Of a DNA stretch of 51,173 nt, positions 16,417-25,824 are shown in pieces (within the stretch, counting starts at the first letter, position 1; each line of letters starts with the position of its first letter). The notes under the pieces were generated by a model. That model was not told where the DNA came from. It did no database searches and worked only from the letters and a program-made list of their open reading frames with translations. This stretch comes from Clostridia bacterium. Its GTDB lineage: Bacteria > Bacillota > Clostridia > Oscillospirales > Acutalibacteraceae. The position numbers were made by a program, and so were the translations under genes. The stretch lies in the NCBI GenBank assembly GCA_900767025.1, contig CAAFXS010000039.1, forward strand, positions 1-51,173, in the 5' to 3' direction.

Positions 16417-17858
16417 TTGGATAGCTTTCCTTTCATTTTCGTAATGCAGTCAAAAAGAAATTGATTTTTCATTATAAGGTTAACTGCAAGATATGTAACG
16501 GCACCTATACCAACCGCCAAAATACATTCCGCAAGCATGGGTAAATTTGTAAATGATATAAACAAAAGCACTGCCGCGCTCATAACCGCGGTACTGATAA
16601 CCGACTGCCAAATCGCTTTTTTCGGGAACGGTATATCGACTATTTTTTTAACGCATATAAACTGATACAGATTAACCGTAATCTCACTGATGACAGAGGC
16701 AACGGCAGCACCGTTTTCATTGAAACGGGGGATTAATACCGCGTTGAGCACAACATTAATAACAGCTGCTGCCAAATAAGCAGGAAGACGCTTTTTTTCA
16801 TTACCGGTGCAAATTATCAGCTGATAACACAAAAGATTTCCAAAGCCTTTAATTATAATCAAAATCGAGAAAATTCTGATTGTCAGCGACGCGGCTGAAA
16901 AATCACTTCCGTAAAGCAATTCAACTGCCTGGGATGAAAGAATAAATAATCCTGCGGTAACAGGCAAGGTAACAAATGAAAGTATCCTTATTCCAAGGTC
17001 AATAAGCCCGGTAAATTCCTTTTTATCATTGTTGTAGTAATAGCTGAGCCTTGGAAGGAAAACCGCGGATATCGCTGAGCAGGCCACTATTATCATATCA
17101 ATAATCTTATGGGCGTTGCTGTATACTCCGGTAGCAGCCTTTGTTGACATTGTGCCCAGCATTGTGATGTCAATTTTGCTGTAAACGGTGGATAAAAAGA
17201 TGCTAAGCGCCAAAACAAACAAAGGTGTCAGGTGCTGCTTGAATTTTAAATCGTGAAAATCAAGCCTTACATATTTTCTTACATGGAAAATATTGAAAAT
17301 ATAATTGCTTCCCGAGGCGGCAACCAAAATGATTGCATATTTTAAATAATCGTCCTTGGTTTTGACAAACAGGATAGTGCAAAGCAGAGAAATTATTTTA
17401 ACAATAATACTTCTGCAGGCGATATAAACATATTCCTCCTTGCCCTGATAAAACCAGTCAATGTTGATAAAGTTAAATAAAATTGAGAACCCAAAGCAGA
17501 TTGTTAATCCGGTGTCCAGGGAATTGTGAAAGCTTGAGGCTATCAAAATGCAATAAATAACGGACGCCAGGGCAGTGGATACGGCGTTGATTAAAAACAA
17601 CTCAGTAAATGTTTTGTTTGTATTTAGCTGACTGCCCCGTGCCTTTGCAATTTCACGCACACCGTAGGTGGGAAGACCCAGTGCGGCAAATGTTACAAAG
17701 TATGATGCAATATTTTGTGCATATGATATATTGCCTATGCCTTCGCGCATCAGTATTCTTGAAATATACATTGATGTAATAAGCGGAAAAAGCATATTAC
17801 ACAAGTTGTATATTACATTAAATACTGTGTTTTTTAATAATTTTGAGTCCTTTGACAA
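16413..17858 (-). CDS. Oligosaccharide flippase (Wzx-like, MOP family)
   Basis: 481 residues with 12-14 hydrophobic helices and the usual N-terminal block of polysaccharide flippases (NVIYNLCNMLFPLITSMYIS then ILMREGIGNISYAQ). The family moves undecaprenyl-diphosphate-linked repeat units to the outer face of the membrane. The start is TTG at 17858, about ten bases after AGGAG. No nearby ATG preserves the conserved N-terminus. It lies between GT32 and the DUF115 gene. Together with the Wzy-like protein and Wzz it makes this a Wzx/Wzy-dependent pathway rather than ABC-exporter- or synthase-dependent. Confidence 0.92.
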   Translation of the reverse strand: MSKDSKLLKNTVFNVIYNLCNMLFPLITSMYISRILMREGIGNISYAQNIASYFVTFAALGLPTYGVREIAKARGSQLNTNKTFTELFLINAVSTALASVIYCILIASSFHNSLDTGLTICFGFSILFNFINIDWFYQGKEEYVYIACRSIIVKIISLLCTILFVKTKDDYLKYAIILVAASGSNYIFNIFHVRKYVRLDFHDLKFKQHLTPLFVLALSIFLSTVYSKIDITMLGTMSTKAATGVYSNAHKIIDMIIVACSAISAVFLPRLSYYYNNDKKEFTGLIDLGIRILSFVTLPVTAGLFILSSQAVELLYGSDFSAASLTIRIFSILIIIKGFGNLLCYQLIICTGNEKKRLPAYLAAAVINVVLNAVLIPRFNENGAAVASVISEITVNLYQFICVKKIVDIPFPKKAIWQSVISTAVMSAAVLLFISFTNLPMLAECILAVGIGAVTYLAVNLIMKNQFLFDCITKMKGKLSK

Positions 17859-17870
17859 AGCCGTAATCTC

Positions 17871-18707
17871 CTAATTATTATTCTCCCTAATGTTATGTAT
17901 GTAAATTACAAGCTTTTTGCGCAGCTTGAACAAGATAAGCCTAAGCATATTAAAGGCGTTAGTACTTGAGTATTTATACTCACATTCAAGCTTGTTTTTA
18001 TAAATTTTTGTAATCAGCCTTGAATGGCTTTTGGAATAGTCGTTTATTTTATACTCAATATCCTTTTTTTCCTGCTCAATCCAGCTTGCGTTGTAATTGT
18101 GTATTGAATAAGTGTTATCGGTAATATTGAGGGTTGCTGTTTCGGGGTCATAGGGAGCAAAATACTCCGTTGTGTAAACAGTAGCACCGTTGAAGGAGGA
18201 AACCTCTCGCATTTGAGTGGAAAATCCGTATTTGTAAAACGGACGCGAATTTCTTGTAGGGCAGTTTATGGGGTCATAGATATCCTTGCCCAGTCGGTAA
18301 TGAGCACCGTTATAGTCATCAAGCATTGCCTTAATGTTTTCGTTACCCTTTTCGGCTCCGAAGCCGAGGCCTGTTGCAATAAGGTATGATGAAGGCTCAG
18401 TGCCCAAAAAGCATTTTTCATCAAGAAGAGAATCAAAGCTTTTGATAATCTCAACATCCGTGTCAAGATAAATTCCGCCGTTATTGTAGATGATATCAAG
18501 CCTGGCGTAATCGCTGACAAATGCCCATTTTTTTGCCTCGTATGCTTCCTTTGTGTAGTCGCATTTTGTTACATCGTAATTACTTTCGTCCCATCTGATT
18601 ATCTCATAATCAGGGCAAAGCTTTTTCCAGCTTTCGATGCAACGAAGCTCTTTTTCCGACATTTCTCCGCCGCCGAACCAGCAGTAATGAATTTTTTTGG
18701 GTATCAT
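17871..18707 (-). CDS. Glycosyltransferase family 32-type (DXD)
   Basis: 278 residues. It begins IPKKIHYCWFGGGEMSEKE, the GT32 signature, followed by WDESNYDV, WAFVSDYARLDIIYNNGG and the metal-binding DXD at residues 82-84 (IYLDTDVEI). The C-terminal ~60 residues are basic and suit membrane association. GT32 enzymes add mannose, galactose or related sugars in capsule synthesis, but the donor is unknown. It is followed 12 bases later by the flippase and preceded by the Wzy-like gene with a two-base gap. Confidence 0.88.
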   Translation of the reverse strand: MIPKKIHYCWFGGGEMSEKELRCIESWKKLCPDYEIIRWDESNYDVTKCDYTKEAYEAKKWAFVSDYARLDIIYNNGGIYLDTDVEIIKSFDSLLDEKCFLGTEPSSYLIATGLGFGAEKGNENIKAMLDDYNGAHYRLGKDIYDPINCPTRNSRPFYKYGFSTQMREVSSFNGATVYTTEYFAPYDPETATLNITDNTYSIHNYNASWIEQEKKDIEYKINDYSKSHSRLITKIYKNKLECEYKYSSTNAFNMLRLILFKLRKKLVIYIHNIRENNN

Positions 18708-18709
18708 TT

Positions 18710-20035
18710 TTATGGATTCCTTATGTATTTTGAATGTTTTTTATTATTATCGGGTTTAGTGTCTGCCTCAAGCCTTTGGCTTTGCTCTAAATCAAAGTCC
18801 TTTTTATACACAAACATAAGTGAAAGCGCAAAAAAGGTTAAATATGCAATTTCAATTCGTATGCCTGCATTGTAAGCACAGTTGATAATTACCATAAGGG
18901 ACAATATCTGACAGAAATTAACGGAAAAATCGTTGTGTTCCTTTTTAAATCTGTTTCCGATAAAAATGATTGCAACAAATATTGCGGCAAACATAATAAG
19001 TCCCACATAGCCGGTTTCAAGCATAATAACCGAGGTGGACAGATTGCGGTAGGAGGTCATTCTGTAATGGTCTGCAAATGTGCTGTTAAACATAGCAAAG
19101 GTTTTTGAGTCCTCACCGTAGCCCAAGCCCATACCTAAAAGCTTAAGCAGTGGCTTATCCTTCAAAAATACGGTGCCAACCTGAGAAATTGCAGTAAATC
19201 GGTTGATACGCATTACACCGCGGAATTCGGTTTGCGTATTGTAGCCGATGAACCTGTCAAGAGAGGTGAAAAATGCCAGGGACTCTTTGTTTACCGCCGA
19301 AAGCACATTGAAGCCTACGATAAGACCGATTGTGGCGAAAACTATAATATAAACATTTTTCAAGGAGCCTTTGTTTCTGTTTAACAAATATGCAAATAGG
19401 AAAATCAGCACAAGCTCAATATAGTAGAACTTCAGCTCGCTGGCAGCCGCCAAAGCAACATTTGAAAAAATAACAAACAGCAGCGTCTGCACCTTTTCAA
19501 GCTTGGCAAGGTAACGCACAATAACATAGGTGCTTATTACAACCAAATAAACATTAAGGTGCACATTGCATCCCTGTGCGGTGCCGAACATACCGCCAAG
19601 GAAATCGTTTTTCTTTCCCATAAAGAAAAATTCGATTATTGCGCAAAATAAATTGTAGTGATGCAAAAGCAGAATGTTTTTCATCATTCTGTCGCAATCT
19701 TCCTTATGCAGAACATCAATGCATATCATAAAGAAAAACAGGAAAAAGAAATTGTTTCTTACTGCCCAGAAAATCTGTCCGCCGGGCACCTCCTTGGCCA
19801 TTGCCACAATAATGGTAAACGCCACATAAAAGACTATATACAAAAAGAATTTGTTATAGTTTTTGTTCTTGAAAAATGTGGGGAGCCTGCTTATTGACAA
19901 AACCATAATAAGTATTAAATTGATATCAAGGACATACCTTATCATGCTTGGCAAACCGAGAATACTGATAAATGAATTAACAACCAGCATATAGTATATC
20001 TGAAAAGCAATCAAATTTTTAATTCTTATTTTCAC
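18710..20035 (-). CDS. Wzy-like repeat-unit polymerase
   Basis: 441 residues with about ten hydrophobic helices and a larger loop in the C-terminal half, between roughly residues 250 and 330. The loop contains FRGVMRINRFTAISQVG and LLGMGLGYG, the R-rich region and GxGxG-like turn typical of O-antigen ligase/polymerase proteins. Wzy proteins diverge strongly, so the call rests on topology and on the operon, which otherwise lacks a polymerase. It would join flipped repeat units at the outer membrane face. The start overlaps the acyltransferase 3' end by 17 bases. Confidence 0.75.
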   Translation of the reverse strand: MKIRIKNLIAFQIYYMLVVNSFISILGLPSMIRYVLDINLILIMVLSISRLPTFFKNKNYNKFFLYIVFYVAFTIIVAMAKEVPGGQIFWAVRNNFFFLFFFMICIDVLHKEDCDRMMKNILLLHHYNLFCAIIEFFFMGKKNDFLGGMFGTAQGCNVHLNVYLVVISTYVIVRYLAKLEKVQTLLFVIFSNVALAAASELKFYYIELVLIFLFAYLLNRNKGSLKNVYIIVFATIGLIVGFNVLSAVNKESLAFFTSLDRFIGYNTQTEFRGVMRINRFTAISQVGTVFLKDKPLLKLLGMGLGYGEDSKTFAMFNSTFADHYRMTSYRNLSTSVIMLETGYVGLIMFAAIFVAIIFIGNRFKKEHNDFSVNFCQILSLMVIINCAYNAGIRIEIAYLTFFALSLMFVYKKDFDLEQSQRLEADTKPDNNKKHSKYIRNP

Positions 20036-21083
20036 TGTTGTTCCTCTTGTTATCGGAGATTTTTATAAATTTAAGCGGATAAAGGAAAAATTCAAGATAT
20101 TTGGATTTTTCCATAATAAATCCGGCAAGCATCGGACCTGCAAAGGTGAATAAAAGCCCTACGGGAATGTGAATGTACCACTGGTCAATTCCCAGTTTTA
20201 TAAGTACAATTCTTATACTCGATGCAAAAATGCTGTGCATTAAAAACAGCGGCAGATTGTACTTTATCAAAAGCTTGGTAAGCATTCCTGTTTTAACAGT
20301 GACGGATGAATAAAGGACAAAAATGCTCAAAACAGCAATAACACCCATCAAGAAATCAGAGGCCTCATCGTTAATCGACAAGCCATAGCGTACTATACTC
20401 AATACAATGAACAATACAAGTCCAACGACGGCGGCGATAGTATGGCTTTTTTTTGCCTTGTAGTCGAAAACGGAAATACCCATACCCAGTACAAACCATA
20501 TGGAATAACGCATAATCCAATCCACAGCAACGGGAAAATTAATCCTTACTAAAATACCGAAAATAACCGCAATCCTCATAGCAAGGCTTATGGCAAATAC
20601 AATAGAAAATTGCTTTTTGCTTTTAACCGGTGGTATTATCAAAAACATAAAGAATAAAGCATACAAATACCAGTACGGAGCTGTGGGATGTAAAAACAGG
20701 GTTTGAAAAAAACCGTCCTCGACGCTATTCACAAAATCGCCTGCAAGGAGCTTCATTGCAAGCTTTATAATAGTGAAGGTGAAATACGGTATCCCCAGGG
20801 CAAGAAATTTCTTTAAAACGAATATAGGATATTTTTCCCGTCCTTTGTTTTTTACCGAATATGCATAGAGAAATCCACTGCACAGAAAAAACAGCGGAAC
20901 ATGAAATAGATAAATAGTATTCCTAAACCAAAGGGTAAAATCATTAAAAGGGTATATTCCGCATCCGTCAAAGCTGATAATTAAATGCCCCAAAACAACC
21001 AGTGAACAGGCAAGAGCTTTTATGTTATCTACCCATTCAAGCCTTGAGGCTTTGCTTAAATTATTGCTTACAGTCATATTCAT
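20019..21083 (-). CDS. Membrane acyltransferase (family 3)
   Basis: 354 residues with ten or so transmembrane helices. The N-terminus carries RLEWVDNIKALACSLVVLGH, the acyltransferase-3 signature with its catalytic-type His, followed by LFHVPLFFLCSGFLYAYS, another hallmark. Such proteins transfer acetyl or succinyl groups to sugars. In a capsule operon the likely role is O-acetylation of the repeat unit. The acyl group and site cannot be seen. It overlaps the radical SAM gene by four bases (ATGA). Confidence 0.88.
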   Translation of the reverse strand: MNMTVSNNLSKASRLEWVDNIKALACSLVVLGHLIISFDGCGIYPFNDFTLWFRNTIYLFHVPLFFLCSGFLYAYSVKNKGREKYPIFVLKKFLALGIPYFTFTIIKLAMKLLAGDFVNSVEDGFFQTLFLHPTAPYWYLYALFFMFLIIPPVKSKKQFSIVFAISLAMRIAVIFGILVRINFPVAVDWIMRYSIWFVLGMGISVFDYKAKKSHTIAAVVGLVLFIVLSIVRYGLSINDEASDFLMGVIAVLSIFVLYSSVTVKTGMLTKLLIKYNLPLFLMHSIFASSIRIVLIKLGIDQWYIHIPVGLLFTFAGPMLAGFIMEKSKYLEFFLYPLKFIKISDNKRNNSENKN

Positions 21084-22252
21084 CTCCTTGCCTGCCCTGC
21101 CAGGTCTGCTTCAACAATTTCCTCACCGCTCATATTTTTTAGCTGTTCCTTTGATGCTTCAGATAATCCGTCGTTAACCTTGGCATTAACATCGCAGGTG
21201 GAAAGCTTATCCAAATCCTCCTTTGTGACAACGCCGTCACGCAGGTCGCGGCAGATTTTGTTTTCAAACATTGAATACTTATTCTCTTTGAAATATCTAA
21301 GGAATTTGTGCTTAATAACCCACATTGACGGAACGGCAATATATTTTTTCATAGCAGGGGATACGGAGCCTATCATCCAGCACTGCCTGTCGCAGTGGCG
21401 GACCTTTTCCCTTACCCTGTCTGCCTGTTCACTGTTCCACAGGGTATCCCAGTCAGTGTCGTTAAGATTGCCCATAACCTCTTTTTCCTTGGTGCCGTTG
21501 CAGGGCATTACATCTCCGTAGGGGTCAATGAAAAAGGTGTCAAATGCCATATCACAGGGCAAAAGGCGTTTCTGACCGTATATGTAGTTAATAAGTCCGT
21601 GGTTGAAATAAGCACGGAACCACTTTTTAGGTGAATTTGATTTAAGCAGCTCGTTAATGAGCCTTTCAAATTCCTTTGCAACCATTTCTCTGTCCTTGAT
21701 AATATTTTTAGACTCAACAAAATAAAAAGAATTGTGCAGGGTGGCTGTTGCAAATTCCATATTCATTTCATCGCTGAGCTTGTATAAATCAACTAAATCC
21801 TTGGCGTTGGCATCCTGTACCGTCATACCGAAGCCAACATCCTTCATACCCATTTCAACAAGCTTTTTTAGGGTTGTATAGCCTCGGTTAAAGCCGTCGT
21901 CAAGCCCTCTTATTGCATTGTTTGTTTCCTCAAGACCTTCAATGGAAATTCGTATTCCGATGTTAGGAAATTCTTTACAAAGGTCAATAATTCTGTCGGT
22001 AAAAAATCCGTTTGTGGATATTACAATCCTGTCGCTTTTTTTGTAAAGCTCACGGACAATATCCTTTAAATCCTCACGGATAAAGGGCTCGCCGCCGGTG
22101 ATGTTTGTAAAATACATAGGCGGCAGCTTTTTGATGGCTTCAACCGTGATTTCCTCATTGGGTCTTGAGGGCTTTTTGTATCTGCTGCACATATTGCATC
22201 TTGCATTACAGCGGTATGTAACTATTACTGTTCCGTTTAGTTTTTTAGACAT
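21080..22252 (-). CDS. Radical SAM / SPASM protein in capsule operon
   Basis: 390 residues. The radical SAM cluster motif is C15-x3-C19-x2-C22 (YRCNARCNMC), followed by TNITGGEP for SAM binding. The segment around residues 235-300 has spaced cysteines (LLPCDMAF, DVMPCNGT, HCDRQCWMIG), fitting a SPASM-type region with an auxiliary cluster. The last ~60 residues are an acidic tail of no known fold. No precursor peptide gene is adjacent, so peptide maturation is not indicated. Modification of a sugar, lipid carrier or protein linked to the capsule is possible. GGAGAT precedes the ATG. A 34-base gap separates it from the upstream GT4. Confidence 0.87.
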   Translation of the reverse strand: MSKKLNGTVIVTYRCNARCNMCSRYKKPSRPNEEITVEAIKKLPPMYFTNITGGEPFIREDLKDIVRELYKKSDRIVISTNGFFTDRIIDLCKEFPNIGIRISIEGLEETNNAIRGLDDGFNRGYTTLKKLVEMGMKDVGFGMTVQDANAKDLVDLYKLSDEMNMEFATATLHNSFYFVESKNIIKDREMVAKEFERLINELLKSNSPKKWFRAYFNHGLINYIYGQKRLLPCDMAFDTFFIDPYGDVMPCNGTKEKEVMGNLNDTDWDTLWNSEQADRVREKVRHCDRQCWMIGSVSPAMKKYIAVPSMWVIKHKFLRYFKENKYSMFENKICRDLRDGVVTKEDLDKLSTCDVNAKVNDGLSEASKEQLKNMSGEEIVEADLAGQARR

Positions 22253-22286
22253 TAAATTATCTCCGTTTCGCCGGTTTATTAGTTAA

Positions 22287-23468
22287 TTAAGAGTTATTCC
22301 AGCTTTTTAAATAATCCTTGGCAACCCGTGCCCAGCTGTAATTATTTTCCGCATTTCTTCTTGCGTCTGAATAATATGCATCACAGTCGTTGCTGTTAAT
22401 AAGTGTGTTTACGGTGTCGGCAAATGTTTTGTCGTTATAAGGAATACATCCTTCGCCAAAGGTGAAGCTTGAACAATCGTTAATCAAAACAGGAATTCCG
22501 GCAGACATTGCCTCAATAACTACCAGGCCGAATGCCTCATATTGAGAGGGAAATACAGTAGCTGTTGCCGTGTTATAAAGCTCGTTTAACTCTTTGCCGG
22601 GGCTTAACATACCCAAATACCTAACCTGATTTTCGATATTATTGCCTTTTACAAATTCAGTGATTTGGTTCTGATATTCCTCGGACACAATTCCGCCTGC
22701 GTAAAGGTAAACCAAATTCGGAATTGCTTTCATAACCGGCAGTAAAAGCTTTATTGCTCTTAACTGACCCTTGTTTTCGTAAACAGAGCCAACCTGCAAT
22801 ATTACCTTCTTGTCCGTTAAACCGTATTTTTCTTTGATTTTATGCTTTTCCGTTTCCGGCAAAGGCTTGTAAATTTCCGTGTTTACACCGTTGCTGATTC
22901 TGACAATTTTATTTTCATCAACGCCCAGATGCTCAATTACATTTTCCTTGGTTTCGTCATTTAACAGATACAAAATATCTGCCTTTTTCATACAGTCAGC
23001 TTCCTGAAAATACCTGGTTTTCAAGGTTTTTTCCGTTTCGGACCAATCAAGCCTCCAAATACCGCTGTGGTTGGTGTAGGCAGTTATGCATTTTTTACGA
23101 AGTCTTTTCGGTACAAGCCTCATAAAAAAGAACATATTGTACTGATTGTGAAAATGAAATACCACCTTATCCTTTTCAGCTTTCAGGATTTTTTTCAGCT
23201 TTTGTGACAGGGATACAGAATAAATTACCCTTTTCAGCTTGTGAAAAATACCCAACTGAGTATCGGTGCTTGCTATTTTTTTAGGAATCTTAACCTCTGT
23301 AATAGGCAGGTTAGTTTCGGCACGGTTATCATCATAAATATCTACAATTGTAACATCTGCATTTTGCTTTATCAGCTCTTTGGTTAACTGCTCTATTACA
23401 ATTTCCGTAGCGGCAGATATTGTTGCCGGTATTGATGTATAGCCGGTGCCTATTTCATAAATTTTCAT
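22287..23468 (-). CDS. Glycosyltransferase family 4
   Basis: 393 residues, GT-B fold. The N-terminal acceptor half starts MKIYEIGTGYTSIPATISAAT. The C-terminal donor half has VILQVGSVYENKGQLRAIKLL and the E-x7-E type retaining motif in YEAFGLVVIEAMSAGIPVL. I start it at the ATG at 23468, which overlaps the upstream GT4 by 14 bases. A TTG 12 bases earlier would add MRIN. This is one of three GT4 enzymes in a row, each probably adding a different residue to the repeat unit. Donor sugars cannot be read from sequence. Confidence 0.9.
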   Translation of the reverse strand: MKIYEIGTGYTSIPATISAATEIVIEQLTKELIKQNADVTIVDIYDDNRAETNLPITEVKIPKKIASTDTQLGIFHKLKRVIYSVSLSQKLKKILKAEKDKVVFHFHNQYNMFFFMRLVPKRLRKKCITAYTNHSGIWRLDWSETEKTLKTRYFQEADCMKKADILYLLNDETKENVIEHLGVDENKIVRISNGVNTEIYKPLPETEKHKIKEKYGLTDKKVILQVGSVYENKGQLRAIKLLLPVMKAIPNLVYLYAGGIVSEEYQNQITEFVKGNNIENQVRYLGMLSPGKELNELYNTATATVFPSQYEAFGLVVIEAMSAGIPVLINDCSSFTFGEGCIPYNDKTFADTVNTLINSNDCDAYYSDARRNAENNYSWARVAKDYLKSWNNS

Positions 23469-24705
23469 ATTTATTCTCAACCAAATTTTTATATATTTTT
23501 GTCAGATTTCCGACGTATGCGTCGGCATCAAAATGTGCTTTTGCAAATTCGCATACTTTTTTTGAAAGCTTATCATATTCCTCAGGGCTGATGCCTGCGG
23601 CATTTTTTAATGCCTGTGATAATTGCTCTGTATTTCCCGATTCAAACAGCCAGCCTGTCTGCCCCTCAATAACCAATTCGGGAATTCCGCCGATGTTTGC
23701 CCCGATTGCAGGCTTACCGTATGCCATAGGCTCCATTAATGCGTAGGGCCCGTTTTCGTACCATTCGCTGGGCAGCACCACCGCATATGACGATTCGGTG
23801 ACTTCTTTTAATGACGGCCCCGTAACGAAGCCAAGCAGCTCAACACGGTCCTGCAAGGAGTTTTCAGCAATGTATTTTTTCATCCGCTCTTCCTCTTCGC
23901 CTGTGCCGGCGTAAACCAATTTCCATCCGGGCAAATCGGCTTTATGAAATGCTTTCAAAAGAGTGTAAACGCCTTTGTTTTTAGACAAACTGCCAAGGTA
24001 CAAAAAGTATTTTTCACGCTTTTTTGCCTGAACAAATTCTGTTTCAACAGGAAGAAAGTTGGTCAGGTGATAAACCGGATTAGAGGTAATTTTGCTTTTT
24101 TCTATCTCTTTTTTGTAGAAAAGCGATGGGGTAATGTAGGCATCAATCTTGTTATAGTAATGATGTGATTTGTAAAAATTCGCCTCGAAAAATGCAATTA
24201 TACTTTTTGGCAAGCTGTTTTTTATGCATTTGTTTTTAAGACAGTTTATGTAGTGTCCGCCATAGCATTTTCTGCAGGAAACATACTGAGGTGTCAGCAG
24301 ACTTCCCACAGGACAGCAGCAAACCAAATCGTGTGCGGTAAAAACCACGGGAATATGATATTTACTGCAAACATCCAGGATACTAAGGGTTATTTGCCTG
24401 TGCACCAGATTTATGTGAACGATATCAGGCTTTTCCTTGCTGACAAGCTGTTCAAAATTCCTTTTAGCCTCAAAGGAATATACGGAGCTTAAAGCATTAT
24501 TAATTTGGTCCGTTATTCCCGAGTGGGAATAGTCCTTGTTTCTGACAAAATATTGCTCCTGTCGGCAAGGTATATTTTTGTCATCCTGCATGGCAAAAAA
24601 AATCACCTGATTACCGGCTTTTTCTAATGCCTGCGATAATGCAAAATAATAAGTTTCACTACCGCCTCGTCTGTAATGGAACTTATTTACCATTAAAATT
24701 TTCAT
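23455..24705 (-). CDS. Glycosyltransferase family 4
   Basis: 416 residues, GT-B fold. The opening MKILMVNKFHYRRGGSETYY contains the GGxE acceptor-domain loop of GT4. The middle has a Cys-rich stretch (DLVCCCPVGSLLTPQYVSCRKCYGG split over residues ~130-155), often seen in this subfamily and possibly metal-binding. The C-terminal half shows YFLYLGSLSKNKGVYTLLKAF and ENGPYALMEPMAYGKPAIG with the retaining-enzyme glutamates. It begins immediately after the preceding GT4 stop. Sugar specificity is unknown. Confidence 0.9.
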   Translation of the reverse strand: MKILMVNKFHYRRGGSETYYFALSQALEKAGNQVIFFAMQDDKNIPCRQEQYFVRNKDYSHSGITDQINNALSSVYSFEAKRNFEQLVSKEKPDIVHINLVHRQITLSILDVCSKYHIPVVFTAHDLVCCCPVGSLLTPQYVSCRKCYGGHYINCLKNKCIKNSLPKSIIAFFEANFYKSHHYYNKIDAYITPSLFYKKEIEKSKITSNPVYHLTNFLPVETEFVQAKKREKYFLYLGSLSKNKGVYTLLKAFHKADLPGWKLVYAGTGEEEERMKKYIAENSLQDRVELLGFVTGPSLKEVTESSYAVVLPSEWYENGPYALMEPMAYGKPAIGANIGGIPELVIEGQTGWLFESGNTEQLSQALKNAAGISPEEYDKLSKKVCEFAKAHFDADAYVGNLTKIYKNLVENKYENL

Positions 24706-25824
24706 TTATTCACCCTTATAAAGAACAAGTGTTTTTTCTGCAATATCATCCCAATTAAGCTTGTTGCAAATATATTCACAGGCGGTATTTTTAAAAGCCT
24801 GAACGGTATCTGCATCGTTTATCAAAAGCTCAAGTCGTCTTTTTAAATCGCTGGTATCACTTTTTTTAAAATATACGGCTTTGTCACCGCATACCTCAGT
24901 ACATTCGGGAATATCGGAGGTCAAACAGCAGTTACCGTAGCTCATTGCCTCCAGCAGACTTAAGGGCATACCCTCCAAATCACTGGGCAGGCAGTAGATA
25001 TAAGCGTTTGAAAAAAGCTCCTCAAGCATTTCGCCCTGAACAAAATCAGTAAAAATAATGTTGTCATTATTCTTTGACATTTCCTTAAGCTCGTTAAAGT
25101 AACCGTCGGTGTGGCTGGCGCCTCCTGCGATAACAAGCTTTTTGTCTGTTTCGATACCGCTGTAAGCATTAATCAAATAATGCACGCCCTTTTCGGGGAC
25201 AATCCTGCCGAGAAAAAGAATATATCCGTCCTTGGTCAATCCGAATTTTTTGCTTATATTGCAGTCGCCTTTTATTTCCGGCTTGGTAATTCCGTTTGGT
25301 ATGTAAACCGTTTCCCTGCCGTATGTGTCAAGAAAATACTGCTTAACATTTTCGGACAGAACTATTATCTCATCGGCGTGTTTGGCGGCGGTTTTCTCGC
25401 CGAATTTTAAGAACCTTGTGGCAAAGCCGCCCCATTTGGAGCGCTGCCAGTCAAGCCCGTGAATTGTGACTATTACTCTTTTGCCGAAAAGCTTTGGCAA
25501 AAAGCACATTGACGCAGGACCCTCAGCGTGAAAATGAACAACATCAAAGGAGCTGAAGGATGCCCTTATTGCCGCCAAAATGCTGTAAACAATTGCATTA
25601 AGCTTACTGCTTTCAAAGGTGAATACTGTTTTTAGCTTTATGCCCTTGTATTCCTTAAGCTTCTTTGTTTCAAATTCCCTGCCGGAAACATGGTGCCCAC
25701 GGCGGTTATATGCGGTAACGGCACAGCCCCTTTGGACAAGACGGCTTGAAAGCTCTTCAACAACGATTTCAATTCCGCCCTCCCTTGAGGGTATTCTTTT
25801 GTGCCCAATCATTGCAATTTTCAT
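24706..25824 (-). CDS. Glycosyltransferase family 4 (DUF1972-type N-terminus)
   Basis: 372 residues. The N-terminal block MKIAMIGHKRIPSREGGIEI resembles the DUF1972-like acceptor domain of rhamnosyl-type GT4 enzymes. FHAEGPASMCFLPKLFGKRV and TIHGLDWQRSKWGG follow. The donor half shows ILFLGRIVPEKGVHYLINAY and LEGMPLSLLEAMSYGNCCL. It shares one base with the priming transferase stop, so the first committed GT after priming is probably this enzyme. That order is inferred from gene order only. Confidence 0.9.
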   Translation of the reverse strand: MKIAMIGHKRIPSREGGIEIVVEELSSRLVQRGCAVTAYNRRGHHVSGREFETKKLKEYKGIKLKTVFTFESSKLNAIVYSILAAIRASFSSFDVVHFHAEGPASMCFLPKLFGKRVIVTIHGLDWQRSKWGGFATRFLKFGEKTAAKHADEIIVLSENVKQYFLDTYGRETVYIPNGITKPEIKGDCNISKKFGLTKDGYILFLGRIVPEKGVHYLINAYSGIETDKKLVIAGGASHTDGYFNELKEMSKNNDNIIFTDFVQGEMLEELFSNAYIYCLPSDLEGMPLSLLEAMSYGNCCLTSDIPECTEVCGDKAVYFKKSDTSDLKRRLELLINDADTVQAFKNTACEYICNKLNWDDIAEKTLVLYKGE

